Source of the DNA: Candidatus Stercoripulliclostridium pullicola
GTDB lineage: Bacteria > Bacillota > Clostridia > Christensenellales > DTU072
Direction of reading: 5' to 3'
Length of the DNA stretch: 32,049 nt
Assembly (NCBI GenBank): GCA_017694145.1
Contig: JADINF010000140.1
Location: forward strand, 1-32,049
Below are positions 1 to 10,163 of this stretch, in pieces (positions within the stretch are counted from its first letter, which is position 1; every line of letters begins with the position of its first letter). Made by a program: the position numbers and the translations under genes. A model generated the notes under the pieces. The model was not told the origin of the DNA. It made no database searches and saw nothing but the letters and a program-made list of their open reading frames with translations.

Positions 1-827
1 TTGTGTATACCCGCCTGGTACGAACTTATCACGTCCATATACCCTTCGGTAAGCACTATCGACGTGTGCTTCTCGTCGGCTTGCGTCTTTTTGAAAAGAT
101 TGACGTTGAAAAGATTTTTGCGTTTGTCGAAAACGGGCGTACCTTTAGTATTGCGGTATTTGGGCTTAATATCCTTATCGAGGGTGCGTCCGCCGAAACC
201 TATCACTTCCCCTTTCGCGTTTATTATGGGGATGATGAGTCTTTTTGCAAGCGGATCGTAGCCGTCGTCACCGGTAAGTCCCGCAAGCGCGAGCGTTTCA
301 CGCGCAAAGCCCTGTTTTTCCAAAGCTTTCGCGAGCGAGTAACCGTCGGGGGAATACCCCAATCCGAACGCCACTCTCATCTCCGGAGAAACGTTGCGCT
401 TGTCCAGATATGCGGCGGCTCCCGCCGCTGCGGAAGTTTTGAGAGAAGAGTAGAAAAAATGTGCCGCGGCTTTATTCGCCGCAAGTATTTTTGCAACCTT
501 CGCGCGCATTCTGCGCACTTCCGGGTCTTCCTCTTCCGGAAGCTCCATGTGCGCCTCGCGCGCAAGCGTTTCGACCGCTTCCGTGTAGCTCATACGCTCG
601 TGTTCCATTAAAAAGGTGATCACGTTGCCGGATTTGCCGCAACCGAAACAATGATAATATTGCTCGTCGGCGTTGACGACGAAAGAAGCCGTTTTTTCAG
701 AGTGGAAGGGACAGCAAGCCCAGTACTTGTTGCCTTTCTTCTGCAAGTACATATATTTACCTAAGATCCGCACTATGTCGGACCTGGATCTGAGCTCCTC
801 GAGCCACCTCTCCGGAAAACGTGGAAT
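1..827 (-). CDS. dnaG: DNA primase DnaG, N-terminal part (runs off the window)
   Basis: Makes the RNA primers for DNA replication with the DnaB helicase. About 275 residues are present. They hold the N-terminal CHC2 zinc-binding domain (CPFH near residues 39-42, then CFGC about 20 residues on) and the start of the catalytic TOPRIM core, with EGYMDV near the window edge. The C-terminal helicase-binding part lies outside. The frame opens after an in-frame TGA at about position 850. No ATG, GTG or TTG lies between that stop and the conserved PRFPERWLEEL segment. The best start is an ATT codon at 827-825, nine bases after GAGAGG, which gives an N-terminus of normal family length. An ATA two codons upstream is possible but lies too close to the ribosome site. 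The first conventional start, a GTG inside the segment DIV, would remove a conserved helix. Family identity is certain; the start is an inference. Confidence 0.93.
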   Translation of the reverse strand, partial: MPRFPERWLEELRSRSDIVRILGKYMYLQKKGNKYWACCPFHSEKTASFVVNADEQYYHCFGCGKSGNVITFLMEHERMSYTEAVETLAREAHMELPEEEDPEVRRMRAKVAKILAANKAAAHFFYSSLKTSAAAGAAAYLDKRNVSPEMRVAFGLGYSPDGYSLAKALEKQGFARETLALAGLTGDDGYDPLAKRLIIPIINAKGEVIGFGGRTLDKDIKPKYRNTKGTPVFDKRKNLFNVNLFKKTQADEKHTSIVLTEGYMDVISSYQAGIH

Positions 828-876
828 AGGTATGTACCTCTCTTGTCGTCAAACACAGACCGCAAAAGTCGCGTTT

Positions 877-890
877 GTATTATATAATAC
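877..890 (-). promoter_or_regulatory. Candidate -10 region for dnaG inside a perfect palindrome
   Basis: The 14-base palindrome GTATTATATAATAC contains TATAAT (884-879 on the minus strand), about 50 bases before the proposed dnaG start. No good -35 hexamer is seen 16-18 bases upstream; the flank up to about 950 is extremely AT-rich and could act as an UP element. It could also be an operator. Low to moderate support. Confidence 0.35.
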
Positions 891-952
891 GACGGGATCG
901 GAAATTTTCCTTATTATATTTATAATATTTTATATAATTTTGCTATAATAAG

Positions 953-1360
953 TTATTTTTCTTTTCCGCTCACTGCCGAAGCGTTTTCAGCTTGCGCGGA
1001 CGCCCCTCTCTCACGGGCTTTCGCCGCGCGCTCGTTAACCTCGGCTTTCAATTTTTTATAAAATGCGGAAAGCGCGAGCACGTAGCGTTCGCGTTCTTCC
1101 TCGCCGAAACTCTCGTAAACGTCACCGTCTACCAATTCGCCCACCGCGCCCAAAGTCCTTACGTCGTCATCCTGTATCGCGGCGACGGTTTCGTAATAAC
1201 CGTAAATATCTTCCGCCGAAAGCCGCTTACCCGCTATCACCACGACGTCCGAAACCGTTTTGACCGAATTAAGCTTCGTTATCTCGTCGTAATTACCGGA
1301 TACCATGCGTTCCCTGACCGATCTTAACACGCTGTTCCTCATTCTTTTGAAATCTGCCAT
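953..1360 (-). CDS. Unrecognised 135-residue soluble protein
   Basis: I do not recognise this family. The protein starts MADFKRMRNSVL. It has no signal peptide and no membrane segment, looks mostly helical, and ends in a charged, alanine-rich tail with alternating Lys/Glu/Ala. It lies between rpsU and dnaG, a position held by yqeY (a GatB-like domain gene) in Bacillus, but the sequence does not resemble YqeY as I know it. The ribosome site is weak (GGGGGC, six bases before ATG). A TATAAT lies at 1412-1407 but no matching -35 is seen, so transcription may come from this weak promoter or from read-through of the rpsU terminator. The gene is accepted because the frame fills the space between rpsU and dnaG, starts with ATG, and shows the same codon style as its neighbours. 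Confidence 0.7.
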   Translation of the reverse strand: MADFKRMRNSVLRSVRERMVSGNYDEITKLNSVKTVSDVVVIAGKRLSAEDIYGYYETVAAIQDDDVRTLGAVGELVDGDVYESFGEEERERYVLALSAFYKKLKAEVNERAAKARERGASAQAENASAVSGKEK

Positions 1361-1503
1361 TATAGCCCCCGAGCTTTTTATTATCTACCAAAATACGGCA
1401 AAATCGATTATACTACCGCGCGTTACATAGCCGTTCCCTTTCGACAAAAACAGGCAAAAGAGCCGCGATTACGTCAAACGCGCTCGCGCGGCAAATATCG
1501 GCG

Positions 1504-1537
1504 ACAAAAAAAAACGACGTCCGTAGGACGTCGTTTC
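1504..1537 (-). terminator. Rho-independent terminator of rpsU
   Basis: On the minus strand a 9-base stem, ACGACGTCC / GGACGTCGT (1534-1526 with 1522-1514), closes a 3-base loop and is followed directly by a run of about nine T. It lies 17 bases past the rpsU stop codon, a classic strong terminator. Confidence 0.93.
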
Positions 1538-1553
1538 GTAGGTTCGCTCGGTA

Positions 1554-1730
1554 TTATTTGTAAGAGCGTTTGCGCGCGGCTTCCGCTTTCTTCTTGCGGC
1601 GAACGCTGGGCTTCTCGTAAGCCTCCTTGCGGCGGAGATCTCCGATGATACCGTCGTTGGCGCATTTCTTCTTCCATCTGCGGATAGCGCTGTCGAGAGT
1701 TTCGTTTTCTTTCACGATCACGGTTGACAT
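1554..1730 (-). CDS. rpsU: 30S ribosomal protein S21
   Basis: A 58-residue small, very basic protein of the small ribosomal subunit, needed for initiation on natural mRNAs. It begins MSTVIVKENE and carries the S21 signature: a region with paired Arg and Lys (IRRWKKKCANDG), then LRRKEAYEKPSVRRKKK, with a basic C-terminus ending RKRSYK. The length is typical of Firmicutes S21. The ATG at 1730 follows AAAGGAGGTGA (1748-1738), an almost complete anti-16S match, so the start is secure. It forms a transcription unit of its own, with a consensus promoter upstream and a strong terminator downstream. A longer overlapping reading frame in another phase (1474-1677) is spurious. Confidence 0.97.
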   Translation of the reverse strand: MSTVIVKENETLDSAIRRWKKKCANDGIIGDLRRKEAYEKPSVRRKKKAEAARKRSYK

Positions 1731-1769
1731 TTCGGTTTCACCTCCTTTGCTCTTAATCTTTACCCGTAT

Positions 1770-1798
1770 ATATTACAGGATTTTTACCCCGTTGTCAA
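1770..1798 (-). promoter_or_regulatory. Sigma-A promoter of rpsU
   Basis: TTGACA (1798-1793) and TAATAT (1775-1770) are separated by exactly 17 bases on the minus strand, about 40 bases before the rpsU ATG. The -35 is perfect and the -10 has five of six consensus bases. It lies in the gap after the ABC transporter gene. Confidence 0.88.
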
Positions 1799-1832
1799 AC
1801 GGTATTTGCAATTTATAATATTTTCGATACCG

Positions 1833-4529
1833 CTATTCTATGCGCAATGCGTCTACGACGTTCTTCCTCGCCGCCATCTGCGAAGGCACAAGACCGCTCA
1901 ATACCGTTAATCCGAGGCTCAACACGACGAGCAACAGCGCGTGCAAAGGATTGAGCGCGAGCAATGCCATTCCCACGGAATTGGCGAGCAACAGATTGAT
2001 AAGCGGTATGAGCGCGTACGCTATGGCGATACCGAGCGTGCCGCTGAAAAAGCCTATTATGGCGGTTTCGGCATCGAACACGCGCGAAATATCGCGTTTC
2101 CTCGCGCCGAGCGAACGGAGTATGCCTATTTCCCTAGTGCGCTCGACTACGGAGTTACCGGTGATGATCGCTATCATTATACAACTGACGATGAGCGAAA
2201 TGCTCGCGACCGCTATGAGCACGGTGGTCATAAGATCCACCATTATCCTCATATTGTAAATGAACATCTCGGAAACGTCGAAATATTCCATATTGCCGTG
2301 ATCGTCGTTCCAATCGTTGAGGTAAGCGGTGATATTACTCTTGCTCTCGAAGTCCTTGGGATAGATATTGATGTAAACGGGTTCCGCCTCGACGGCAAGC
2401 GCTTTGAGCTTGGCGGTGCGGACGAGTCCGTTAAGGAAGAAGCCGGCGATACCAAACAGGTCGCCGCCTATGATCTCGGCGTCCTCGCCTATGCTTCCGT
2501 TGAAATAGCCGTCGTTGGTTATGACGCACTTCTTTGTGGAGGGTGAAGACGCCATCAAAGCTTTCTGCGCCGACGTGACATCGGAAACGGAGGCGGAAGC
2601 GAGTACGTGTTCCGCAAGCTCGGGAGTATAGCACAGCGCGTTTCCGACAAAACCGGAGCCGCCGTCTTTAAGGCGCAATACGCCGACGATCTTAAGGTTC
2701 ACGTTGCCGGTTGCGTTCCAGAGTTCTTCGTCCGCCACGTATGCGGCGTTCTTGTCTCCGGTATACGTTCTCGGCTGATAGTAGCCGCCTTTTCCGTCGT
2801 CTACGAATTCGTAATATGTATCGTTGTCGACGAGTTTGAGCTCCGCCGTGAACAATTCCGCGAAGGACATGGATTCTTTATATATCGGATCTTCGTTTTC
2901 GTCGTAAAGTATCTTGCCGTCGCCGTCGCGCTGATAGACGTCCACGCCGAACTGCGCGAGCGCTTCGGGGCTCACGACGTTGTTACCGTCCACTACCAAC
3001 ACTATCTCGTTATAAGCCGCAGGATAACTGCCTCCTATGAGGTCGTAATTGGCAAGAACGTAATCCTTGCCTCCCGCAAGCTGATACCAGTTGACCGGTT
3101 CCTGTCCGTTCTCGCCGAGCACCTGCGTAGCTATGCTGAGCGCGGTGGTGGTCTGCGGCGTGCTGCTGACGTCCTTATACACGGAATTGCCCTCGGCGTC
3201 TTTGGTATTCGACAGGATATTCATCTTCGTCCCGTAGAAATAATTGACGGAATTGGTCCACGAAGGATCCATTTTCTTGAGATGTTCCACGAATTCCGCG
3301 GAAATATCGTTCCTTCCTACGGAATTCAATACGGAACTCATCATTCCCGACAGATCCATTCCTCCTGAGGACGAAGATTTCCCGCTGAAATAGATCTCGT
3401 CCTCTTCGGGATAAGTGCTTGCATTGTACTCGTAATTCTCGAATACGTCGGTCATTACGCTGTAGTCCATCGAATACTCGTATATACCGATAGGTACGGT
3501 CGCGAGAACGCTTGCCTGCATGTTATTGAGAACTTGATTGAAGCCATTGGACATCGCAAGCACGAGCGCAAGACTTATGATACCCACGCTTCCAGCAAAC
3601 GAAGTGAGGAAGGTGCGGCGCTTCTTGGTAATAAGGTTCTTGAACGAAAGGCTGAACGCCGTGCGCGCTTTCATCGAGGTAGCCTTGAAAGGAGATTTCT
3701 GCCCTTTCATCTTGATACCGAGCTTGTTGAGCGCGCCCGCCGCTTCCGAAACTTTAGCGGCGAATTTGGATTTTTTACCGCTTTCGGAGGGAGCTTCCTC
3801 GGCGGCGCTCTGTTCGCTTTCGGCGTCGTTATCGAGCAATTCGGGCTCCCATTCATAGGGCATCGTGTCGTTTACGACAAGCCCGTCGTTCAGCTTGACG
3901 ATCCTCGTGCTGTACTGATCGGCAAGCTCCGTATTGTGCGTTACCATTATTACGAGCCTGTCTCTGGCGACTTCCTTGAGAAGCTCCATAACCTGCACGC
4001 TGAGCTCGGAGTCGAGCGCGCCCGTTGGTTCGTCCGCGAGCACTATGCGCGGATTATTGACGAGCGCACGCGCTATCGCCACGCGCTGCATCTGACCGCC
4101 GCTTATCTGCGAAGGCTTCTTCTTGAGCTCGCCGCCCATGCCTACCCTTTCGAGCGCCGCCGTAGCCATGCGGGTGCGTTCGGCTTTGTCCACGCCCGAC
4201 AGAGACAGCGCGAGCGCCACGTTCTCGAGCACGGTAAGGTGCGGGATAAGGTTGTAATTCTGGAATACGAAACCTATCGTGGCATTGCGGTAAGCGTCCC
4301 ACTGTTCCGCTTTGAAGGATTGGGTGGACGTGTTCCCGATGATGAGGTCGCCCGTCGTGTACCTGTCCAACCCGCCGATGATGTTCAACAAAGTGGATTT
4401 GCCGCATCCCGACGCGCCGATTATCGAAACGAATTCGCTCTCTCTGAATGCGAGCGTTACGCCGCGCAAAGCGCGCACCGTGTAATCGCCCATTTCGTAG
4501 ATTTTGGTTACGTTTTTAATCTTAAGCAT
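1833..4529 (-). CDS. MacB/FtsX-type ABC transporter, ATPase fused to permease
   Basis: An 898-residue single-chain half-transporter. Residues 1-225 are a LolD/MacB-type ATPase: Walker A GASGCGKS (38-45), Q-loop Gln90, signature SGGQ (143-146), Walker B IVLADE (162-167) and H-loop His198. A charged linker (about 235-300) leads to a first membrane helix near 305-330. A large extracytoplasmic domain of about 420 residues follows, rich in Asp, Tyr and Asn. Three C-terminal membrane helices (about 757-785, 812-845, 848-877) carry the FtsX pattern with the ERTREIGILRSLGARKRDI loop. Such proteins work as dimers and move or mechanically release lipophilic or peptide substrates across the envelope; the substrate here is unknown. 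A ribosome site, AGAGGAA, precedes the ATG, 34 bases after the HIT gene, so co-transcription with the heat-shock cluster is plausible. Confidence 0.9.
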   Translation of the reverse strand: MLKIKNVTKIYEMGDYTVRALRGVTLAFRESEFVSIIGASGCGKSTLLNIIGGLDRYTTGDLIIGNTSTQSFKAEQWDAYRNATIGFVFQNYNLIPHLTVLENVALALSLSGVDKAERTRMATAALERVGMGGELKKKPSQISGGQMQRVAIARALVNNPRIVLADEPTGALDSELSVQVMELLKEVARDRLVIMVTHNTELADQYSTRIVKLNDGLVVNDTMPYEWEPELLDNDAESEQSAAEEAPSESGKKSKFAAKVSEAAGALNKLGIKMKGQKSPFKATSMKARTAFSLSFKNLITKKRRTFLTSFAGSVGIISLALVLAMSNGFNQVLNNMQASVLATVPIGIYEYSMDYSVMTDVFENYEYNASTYPEEDEIYFSGKSSSSGGMDLSGMMSSVLNSVGRNDISAEFVEHLKKMDPSWTNSVNYFYGTKMNILSNTKDAEGNSVYKDVSSTPQTTTALSIATQVLGENGQEPVNWYQLAGGKDYVLANYDLIGGSYPAAYNEIVLVVDGNNVVSPEALAQFGVDVYQRDGDGKILYDENEDPIYKESMSFAELFTAELKLVDNDTYYEFVDDGKGGYYQPRTYTGDKNAAYVADEELWNATGNVNLKIVGVLRLKDGGSGFVGNALCYTPELAEHVLASASVSDVTSAQKALMASSPSTKKCVITNDGYFNGSIGEDAEIIGGDLFGIAGFFLNGLVRTAKLKALAVEAEPVYINIYPKDFESKSNITAYLNDWNDDHGNMEYFDVSEMFIYNMRIMVDLMTTVLIAVASISLIVSCIMIAIITGNSVVERTREIGILRSLGARKRDISRVFDAETAIIGFFSGTLGIAIAYALIPLINLLLANSVGMALLALNPLHALLLVVLSLGLTVLSGLVPSQMAARKNVVDALRIE

Positions 4530-4563
4530 TCTTGTATTCCTCTCTTACGGGGGGGATAGGCGG

Positions 4564-4908
4564 TCACGCCATTTTTTCGGAAAGCTTCTCGCCTCCGAGT
4601 ATGTGTATATGCAAATGGTTCACGCTCTGGCAACCGTTTTCGCCCTTGTTGGATACAAGCCTGAAGCCGTCCTGCAATCCGAGCTCGTCGGTAAGTTCGC
4701 CGAGTTTTTTAAGGCACTTGGCAAGAGTTGCGGCGTCTTCCGCGCTCATTTCGACGATATTGGCATAATGTTTTTTCGGTAAAAGCAGATAATGTTTCTT
4801 AGCCTGCGGCGCGATATCCGCTATGATAAGCATATCATCGTCTTCGTAAAACTTTCGGGAAGGGATCTCGCCCGCTATGATTCTGCAAAAAATACAGTTA
4901 TTTTCCAT
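4564..4908 (-). CDS. HIT-family nucleotide-binding protein (Hint-like)
   Basis: A 114-residue histidine-triad protein that probably hydrolyses AMP-lysine-type phosphoramidates or related nucleotides. The triad motif HLHIHIL lies near the C-terminus. The N-terminal CIFCRIIAGEIPS segment, with its C-x2-C pair, is typical of bacterial Hint proteins. The start chosen is the ATG at 4908, seven bases after AAGGAG; an in-frame ATG eight codons upstream lacks such a site. The gene overlaps the end of mtaB by 11 bases, which indicates translational coupling. In many Firmicutes a HIT gene sits close to this dnaJ-prmA-mtaB cluster and rpsU. The natural substrate is not known. Confidence 0.93.
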   Translation of the reverse strand: MENNCIFCRIIAGEIPSRKFYEDDDMLIIADIAPQAKKHYLLLPKKHYANIVEMSAEDAATLAKCLKKLGELTDELGLQDGFRLVSNKGENGCQSVNHLHIHILGGEKLSEKMA

Positions 4909-6154
4909 AGATTTCTCCTTTAAGTCCGTCATGGAATTTTTCGGTAGGTATAATTATAGCACATTTTCCGACGACGTGCACGTCGCAAGGGGTATATATA
5001 CGTAAATAATATTCGCTGTATCCTACCGCGTAGCCGTCGCGCACCTCTTCGAAAAGCGCTTTCTGCGGAATTCCCGTCATCGAATCGATATACGCTGTGC
5101 GTAAAACGTCGCGCGCTTTCGCGAGTTCGTTCTTACGCCTCGCAACTACAGAGGGATCGAGCGGCGCGAGCAACGCCGCGCGAGTTCCTTCGCGCGCAGA
5201 AAAAGGAAAAATGTGCAGATCCGCAAATGCGGCTTCTCTTACGAAAGAGAGGGTGTTGCGGAACGCCTCTTCCGTTTCGGTGGGATACCCCACTATCACG
5301 TCGGTGGTTATCGCCGCGGAAGGGAAATATCTCCTTATAAGCGCGACCTTGTCGAGGTATTCGCGCGAAGTGTATTTCCTTCCCATATCCTTCAGAACGC
5401 CGTCGTCGCCGTTCTGAAGCGACAGATGAAAGTGCGGACAGAATTCCTTTAATCCTTTAAGGGCGTTAAGCAGTCTTTCGTCCACGCCTTCCACGTAAAA
5501 CGAACCCAACCGGATGCGCACCGGGACGTCGGCTATCTTTTCGATAAGCTCGGCAAGCGAAGTTCCCGTGTCCTGCCCGAATTTTGAAAGATTGATACCG
5601 GTGAGCACTATCTCGCCCGTTTTCCCGGCGAGCGCTCCGATCTCGCGGACGCATGCGCTAAGATCGCGCGAACGCGATCTGCCGCGAAGATAAGGGATTA
5701 TGCAATAGGAACAGAAATTGTTGCAACCGTCCTGTATCTTGACGTAAGCACGGGTGCGGCTCACGGCGGGAACGCAGTCGGGCTCTTCGAACGCCGCGGG
5801 ACGGGCGTCGTTCACGGCAAGCTCCCCGTCGAGATGAGTAAGTATAGCCTTTTTGTCGGCTACGCCCGAAACGTATTGCACGCCGCTTTTTATGTAAAAA
5901 TCCTTGTTTTTCTCCGAAGCGCAACCGGTTATCATTATGCGAGCCGAAGGGTTGTGCTTACGGCAACGCGCTATGACCTGACGGGATTTACGCTCCGCTT
6001 CGGCAGTCACCGCGCATGTATTGACGATATATAAATCGGCGTATCCGAGTTCTTCGGAAACGCCGTATCCTCTCGCCGCAAGCTCTTGAGCCAGTACGTC
6101 GCATTCGTATTGGTTGACCTTGCAGCCTAAATTGAATATTACCGCCCGCTTCAC
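4898..6154 (-). CDS. mtaB: tRNA t6A37 methylthiotransferase MtaB
   Basis: A radical-SAM enzyme that adds a methylthio group to N6-threonylcarbamoyladenosine at position 37 of ANN-decoding tRNAs. The N-terminal UPF0004 domain (FNLGCKVNQYECD, NTCAVTAEAERKSRQ, ITGCA) supplies three Cys for the auxiliary 4Fe-4S cluster. The radical-SAM motif CNNFCSYC, followed by IPYLRGRSRSR, marks the central domain. A short C-terminal TRAM-like region follows. I place the start at the GTG at 6154 (418 residues), which overlaps the prmA stop as GTGA and has GGAG seven bases ahead. An ATG 13 codons upstream lies within prmA and gives an atypical basic extension. It depends on iron-sulfur supply, which the iscS-iscU pair in this window could provide. 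In Bacillus rsmE lies between prmA and mtaB; here it is absent. Confidence 0.95.
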   Translation of the reverse strand: MKRAVIFNLGCKVNQYECDVLAQELAARGYGVSEELGYADLYIVNTCAVTAEAERKSRQVIARCRKHNPSARIMITGCASEKNKDFYIKSGVQYVSGVADKKAILTHLDGELAVNDARPAAFEEPDCVPAVSRTRAYVKIQDGCNNFCSYCIIPYLRGRSRSRDLSACVREIGALAGKTGEIVLTGINLSKFGQDTGTSLAELIEKIADVPVRIRLGSFYVEGVDERLLNALKGLKEFCPHFHLSLQNGDDGVLKDMGRKYTSREYLDKVALIRRYFPSAAITTDVIVGYPTETEEAFRNTLSFVREAAFADLHIFPFSAREGTRAALLAPLDPSVVARRKNELAKARDVLRTAYIDSMTGIPQKALFEEVRDGYAVGYSEYYLRIYTPCDVHVVGKCAIIIPTEKFHDGLKGEIYGK

Positions 6155-7083
6155 TTTACGTCTCCGACAAGCCTCAGGGTAAGCCCCCACCACTCTCCGA
6201 GATTTTCCTCGCGCTCCTTGCGGAAACCGAGTTTTTCGTAAAGCTTGACGACTTCGTCTTTACGCTGATCGATGATACCCGAACAAACGAGTATCCCGCC
6301 GCCGACGAGATTCGCCCTGACGCCCGCGGAAAGCCTCGCGAGTATATCGGCGGTAAGATTCGCCGTCACCACGTCTGCGCGTACGTCGAGATCGCCCGCG
6401 AGATCGGCGCAAACCGCCGTTATGCCGCGCTCTATCCCGTTGAGCTCCGCGTTCTCGTAGACCGCGCGCACCGCCTCGGGGTCGATGTCGGTGGCGTAAA
6501 CCTCTTCCGCGCCAGCCTTCGCCGCAGCTATTGCCAGTATCCCCGAACCCGTGCCCACGTCGAGCACGCGCTTTCCCGTGAGATCGAGTTCCGACATAAG
6601 GCGCAGACAAAGTTGCGTACTCTCGTGCGCTCCGGTGCCGAACGCCGTGGCGGGGTTTATGCGGACGATCAGCAAGTCCTTGTATCCCGCGCTCTCCATC
6701 CACTCCGGAAGCACGACGAAATGCCCCGCTTCCACGGGTTTATAATAGTTTTTCCAGTCGTTCTCCCAGTCCGCGTCCTCGACGTCTTTGACTTCGATAC
6801 GCATTTCTTCCGCGTCGGATCCGAGAGTCAAGGATAACATATCTTTAAGTTTGGTTACCGTTTCTTCGGCATTACCGCTCTCGATGAACCCGGTGACGCG
6901 CACCGCGTCGTCGGACGAGATAAGCCCCGCATCCACGTAATCCCAATTAGCGGCGCCGTTCAGGACTTCGCTCAGATCGCCGGGGTCCGATATGCTTACG
7001 CCGCTCGCGCCGAGACTCCAGAAGGCGTCGGATACGAATTCGGAATGTTCTGCGGTCGTGGTCACGGTTATTTCTTTATACAT
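6151..7083 (-). CDS. prmA: Ribosomal protein L11 methyltransferase PrmA
   Basis: 310 residues. SAM-dependent trimethylation of ribosomal protein L11. An N-terminal substrate-recognition domain (about 1-120) precedes a Rossmann methyltransferase domain. NPATAFGTGAHESTQLCL is the family hallmark, followed by the SAM-binding VLDVGTGSGILAIAAAKAGA, the acidic ATDID that binds the ribose, and NLTADIL in the position of the NPPY-type motif. The length matches Firmicutes PrmA. GGAG sits seven bases before the ATG, 22 bases after dnaJ. The dnaJ-prmA order is conserved in Firmicutes. Confidence 0.96.
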   Translation of the reverse strand: MYKEITVTTTAEHSEFVSDAFWSLGASGVSISDPGDLSEVLNGAANWDYVDAGLISSDDAVRVTGFIESGNAEETVTKLKDMLSLTLGSDAEEMRIEVKDVEDADWENDWKNYYKPVEAGHFVVLPEWMESAGYKDLLIVRINPATAFGTGAHESTQLCLRLMSELDLTGKRVLDVGTGSGILAIAAAKAGAEEVYATDIDPEAVRAVYENAELNGIERGITAVCADLAGDLDVRADVVTANLTADILARLSAGVRANLVGGGILVCSGIIDQRKDEVVKLYEKLGFRKEREENLGEWWGLTLRLVGDVK

Positions 7084-7105
7084 AACTGATCTCCGTTTAC
7101 CGACC

Positions 7106-8263
7106 TCAATCGAGCGACTTGAGTTTCTTCTTGAATTTTTCGACTTCGTCGTACTGTGCGCTCTTGTCGAGTTGTTCGAGGCTGTCTTTGATCTCCTTAC
7201 GTTGGCGTATGCCGACGTTGCGCGGTATATCCACTTTGACGGTTATCACTATGTCGCCGTAAGTATTGCGGCGCAGATCCTTGACGCCTTTGCCTTTGAC
7301 CTTGATGACCGTACCGTTCTTTATACCTGCGGGTATTTCCACGCGGGCAGGCTTGTCAAGAGTCGGTACGTCCACGGTGTCGCCGAATATCGCCTGCGTT
7401 ACCGTAATAGGCATCTCGAACATAAGATCGTTGCCCCTGCGGGTGAAAAGCGGATGCGGTTTGATACGGAATACCACAATGAGATTGCCGTTGGGACCGC
7501 CGTTGTAGCCTGCGTTGCCTTCGTTATGCACGTTGAGCATCTGACCGTTGTCCACGCCCGCGGGAATATTTATGCTTACGGTGCGTTTTTTACGCACTTT
7601 GCCCTTGCCTTTACATTCGGGACAGGGATCCATTATTATCTTCCCGGCGCCGCCGCACATATCGCACACACGCTCCGTCTGCATTACGCCGAGCATGGTG
7701 CGCTGTTGCACGATGACTCTGCCCCTGCCGCCGCACTTCGTACACACCTTGACGGAATCCTTGTCCTTCGCGCCGGTGCCGCCGCAAGTGGGACACTTCT
7801 CGATACGTGTATAAGTAACCTCTTTCTTCGCGCCGAAGCAGGCTTCTTTGAAGTCGAGCGTAAGTTCGACTTCGATATCCTCGCCGCCGCGCGCGGAAGT
7901 AGCGCCCGATCTCGAGGCGCTTCCTCCCGTAAAGGTGTTGAATATGTCGCTGAATATGTCGCCGAAACCGCCGAAGCCGCTCGCTCCGCCGCCGAACGGA
8001 TTGAATCCCGCTCCGCCGCCCATAGTAGGTCCGTCTTCGCTGCCGTACTGGTCGAAAGCCGCTTTTTTCTGCGGGTCTGACAACACGTCGTAGGCGTACT
8101 GTATCTCCTTGAATTTCGCCTCGGCTTCCGCTTTTTCCTTGTCGCTCGCCGTTGCGTAAACGTCGGGATGATACTTCTTCGCCAAACGACGATACGCGGA
8201 CTTAATTTCGTCCGCGCTCGCGTTCTTGTCTACGCCCAGAATGTCGTAATAGTTTTTTGCCAT
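7106..8263 (-). CDS. dnaJ: Chaperone DnaJ (Hsp40)
   Basis: 385 residues. Co-chaperone that binds unfolded clients and stimulates the DnaK ATPase. The order is canonical for type I DnaJ: J-domain with HPD (about residues 33-35), Gly/Phe-rich linker with long GG/FG stretches (about 78-115), four zinc motifs (CPTCGGTG, CTKCGGRG, CDMCGGAG, CPECKGKG), then the two beta-barrel client domains and a charged C-terminal tail. It follows dnaK by 32 bases. The ribosome site is unusually poor for this window: no AGGAG-like stretch in the 20 bases before ATG. Output could therefore be lower than that of dnaK from the same mRNA. Confidence 0.98.
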   Translation of the reverse strand: MAKNYYDILGVDKNASADEIKSAYRRLAKKYHPDVYATASDKEKAEAEAKFKEIQYAYDVLSDPQKKAAFDQYGSEDGPTMGGGAGFNPFGGGASGFGGFGDIFSDIFNTFTGGSASRSGATSARGGEDIEVELTLDFKEACFGAKKEVTYTRIEKCPTCGGTGAKDKDSVKVCTKCGGRGRVIVQQRTMLGVMQTERVCDMCGGAGKIIMDPCPECKGKGKVRKKRTVSINIPAGVDNGQMLNVHNEGNAGYNGGPNGNLIVVFRIKPHPLFTRRGNDLMFEMPITVTQAIFGDTVDVPTLDKPARVEIPAGIKNGTVIKVKGKGVKDLRRNTYGDIVITVKVDIPRNVGIRQRKEIKDSLEQLDKSAQYDEVEKFKKKLKSLD

Positions 8264-8295
8264 TGTTCAGTCTGTTATTTGCGTTTTGATATTAT

Positions 8296-10113
<1,818 letters not shown>

Positions 10114-10163
10114 AATTTCTATCTCCTTTATATTATCGATTTCAATATTATATTCGGCGTTTC

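Noticed and set aside
673..948. Plus-strand 91-codon frame over the dnaG start and the AT-rich gap
   Set aside because: Its first half is antisense to the conserved DnaG zinc domain, and its end is translated AT-rich spacer.
1474..1677. 67-codon minus-strand frame overlapping rpsU
   Set aside because: Out of frame with rpsU, which has a perfect ribosome site, promoter, terminator and S21 sequence.
1800..1832. Terminator directly after the ABC transporter gene
   Set aside because: Only a weak CGGTAT/ATACCG pairing with a long AT-rich loop is visible and no T run follows; not convincing.
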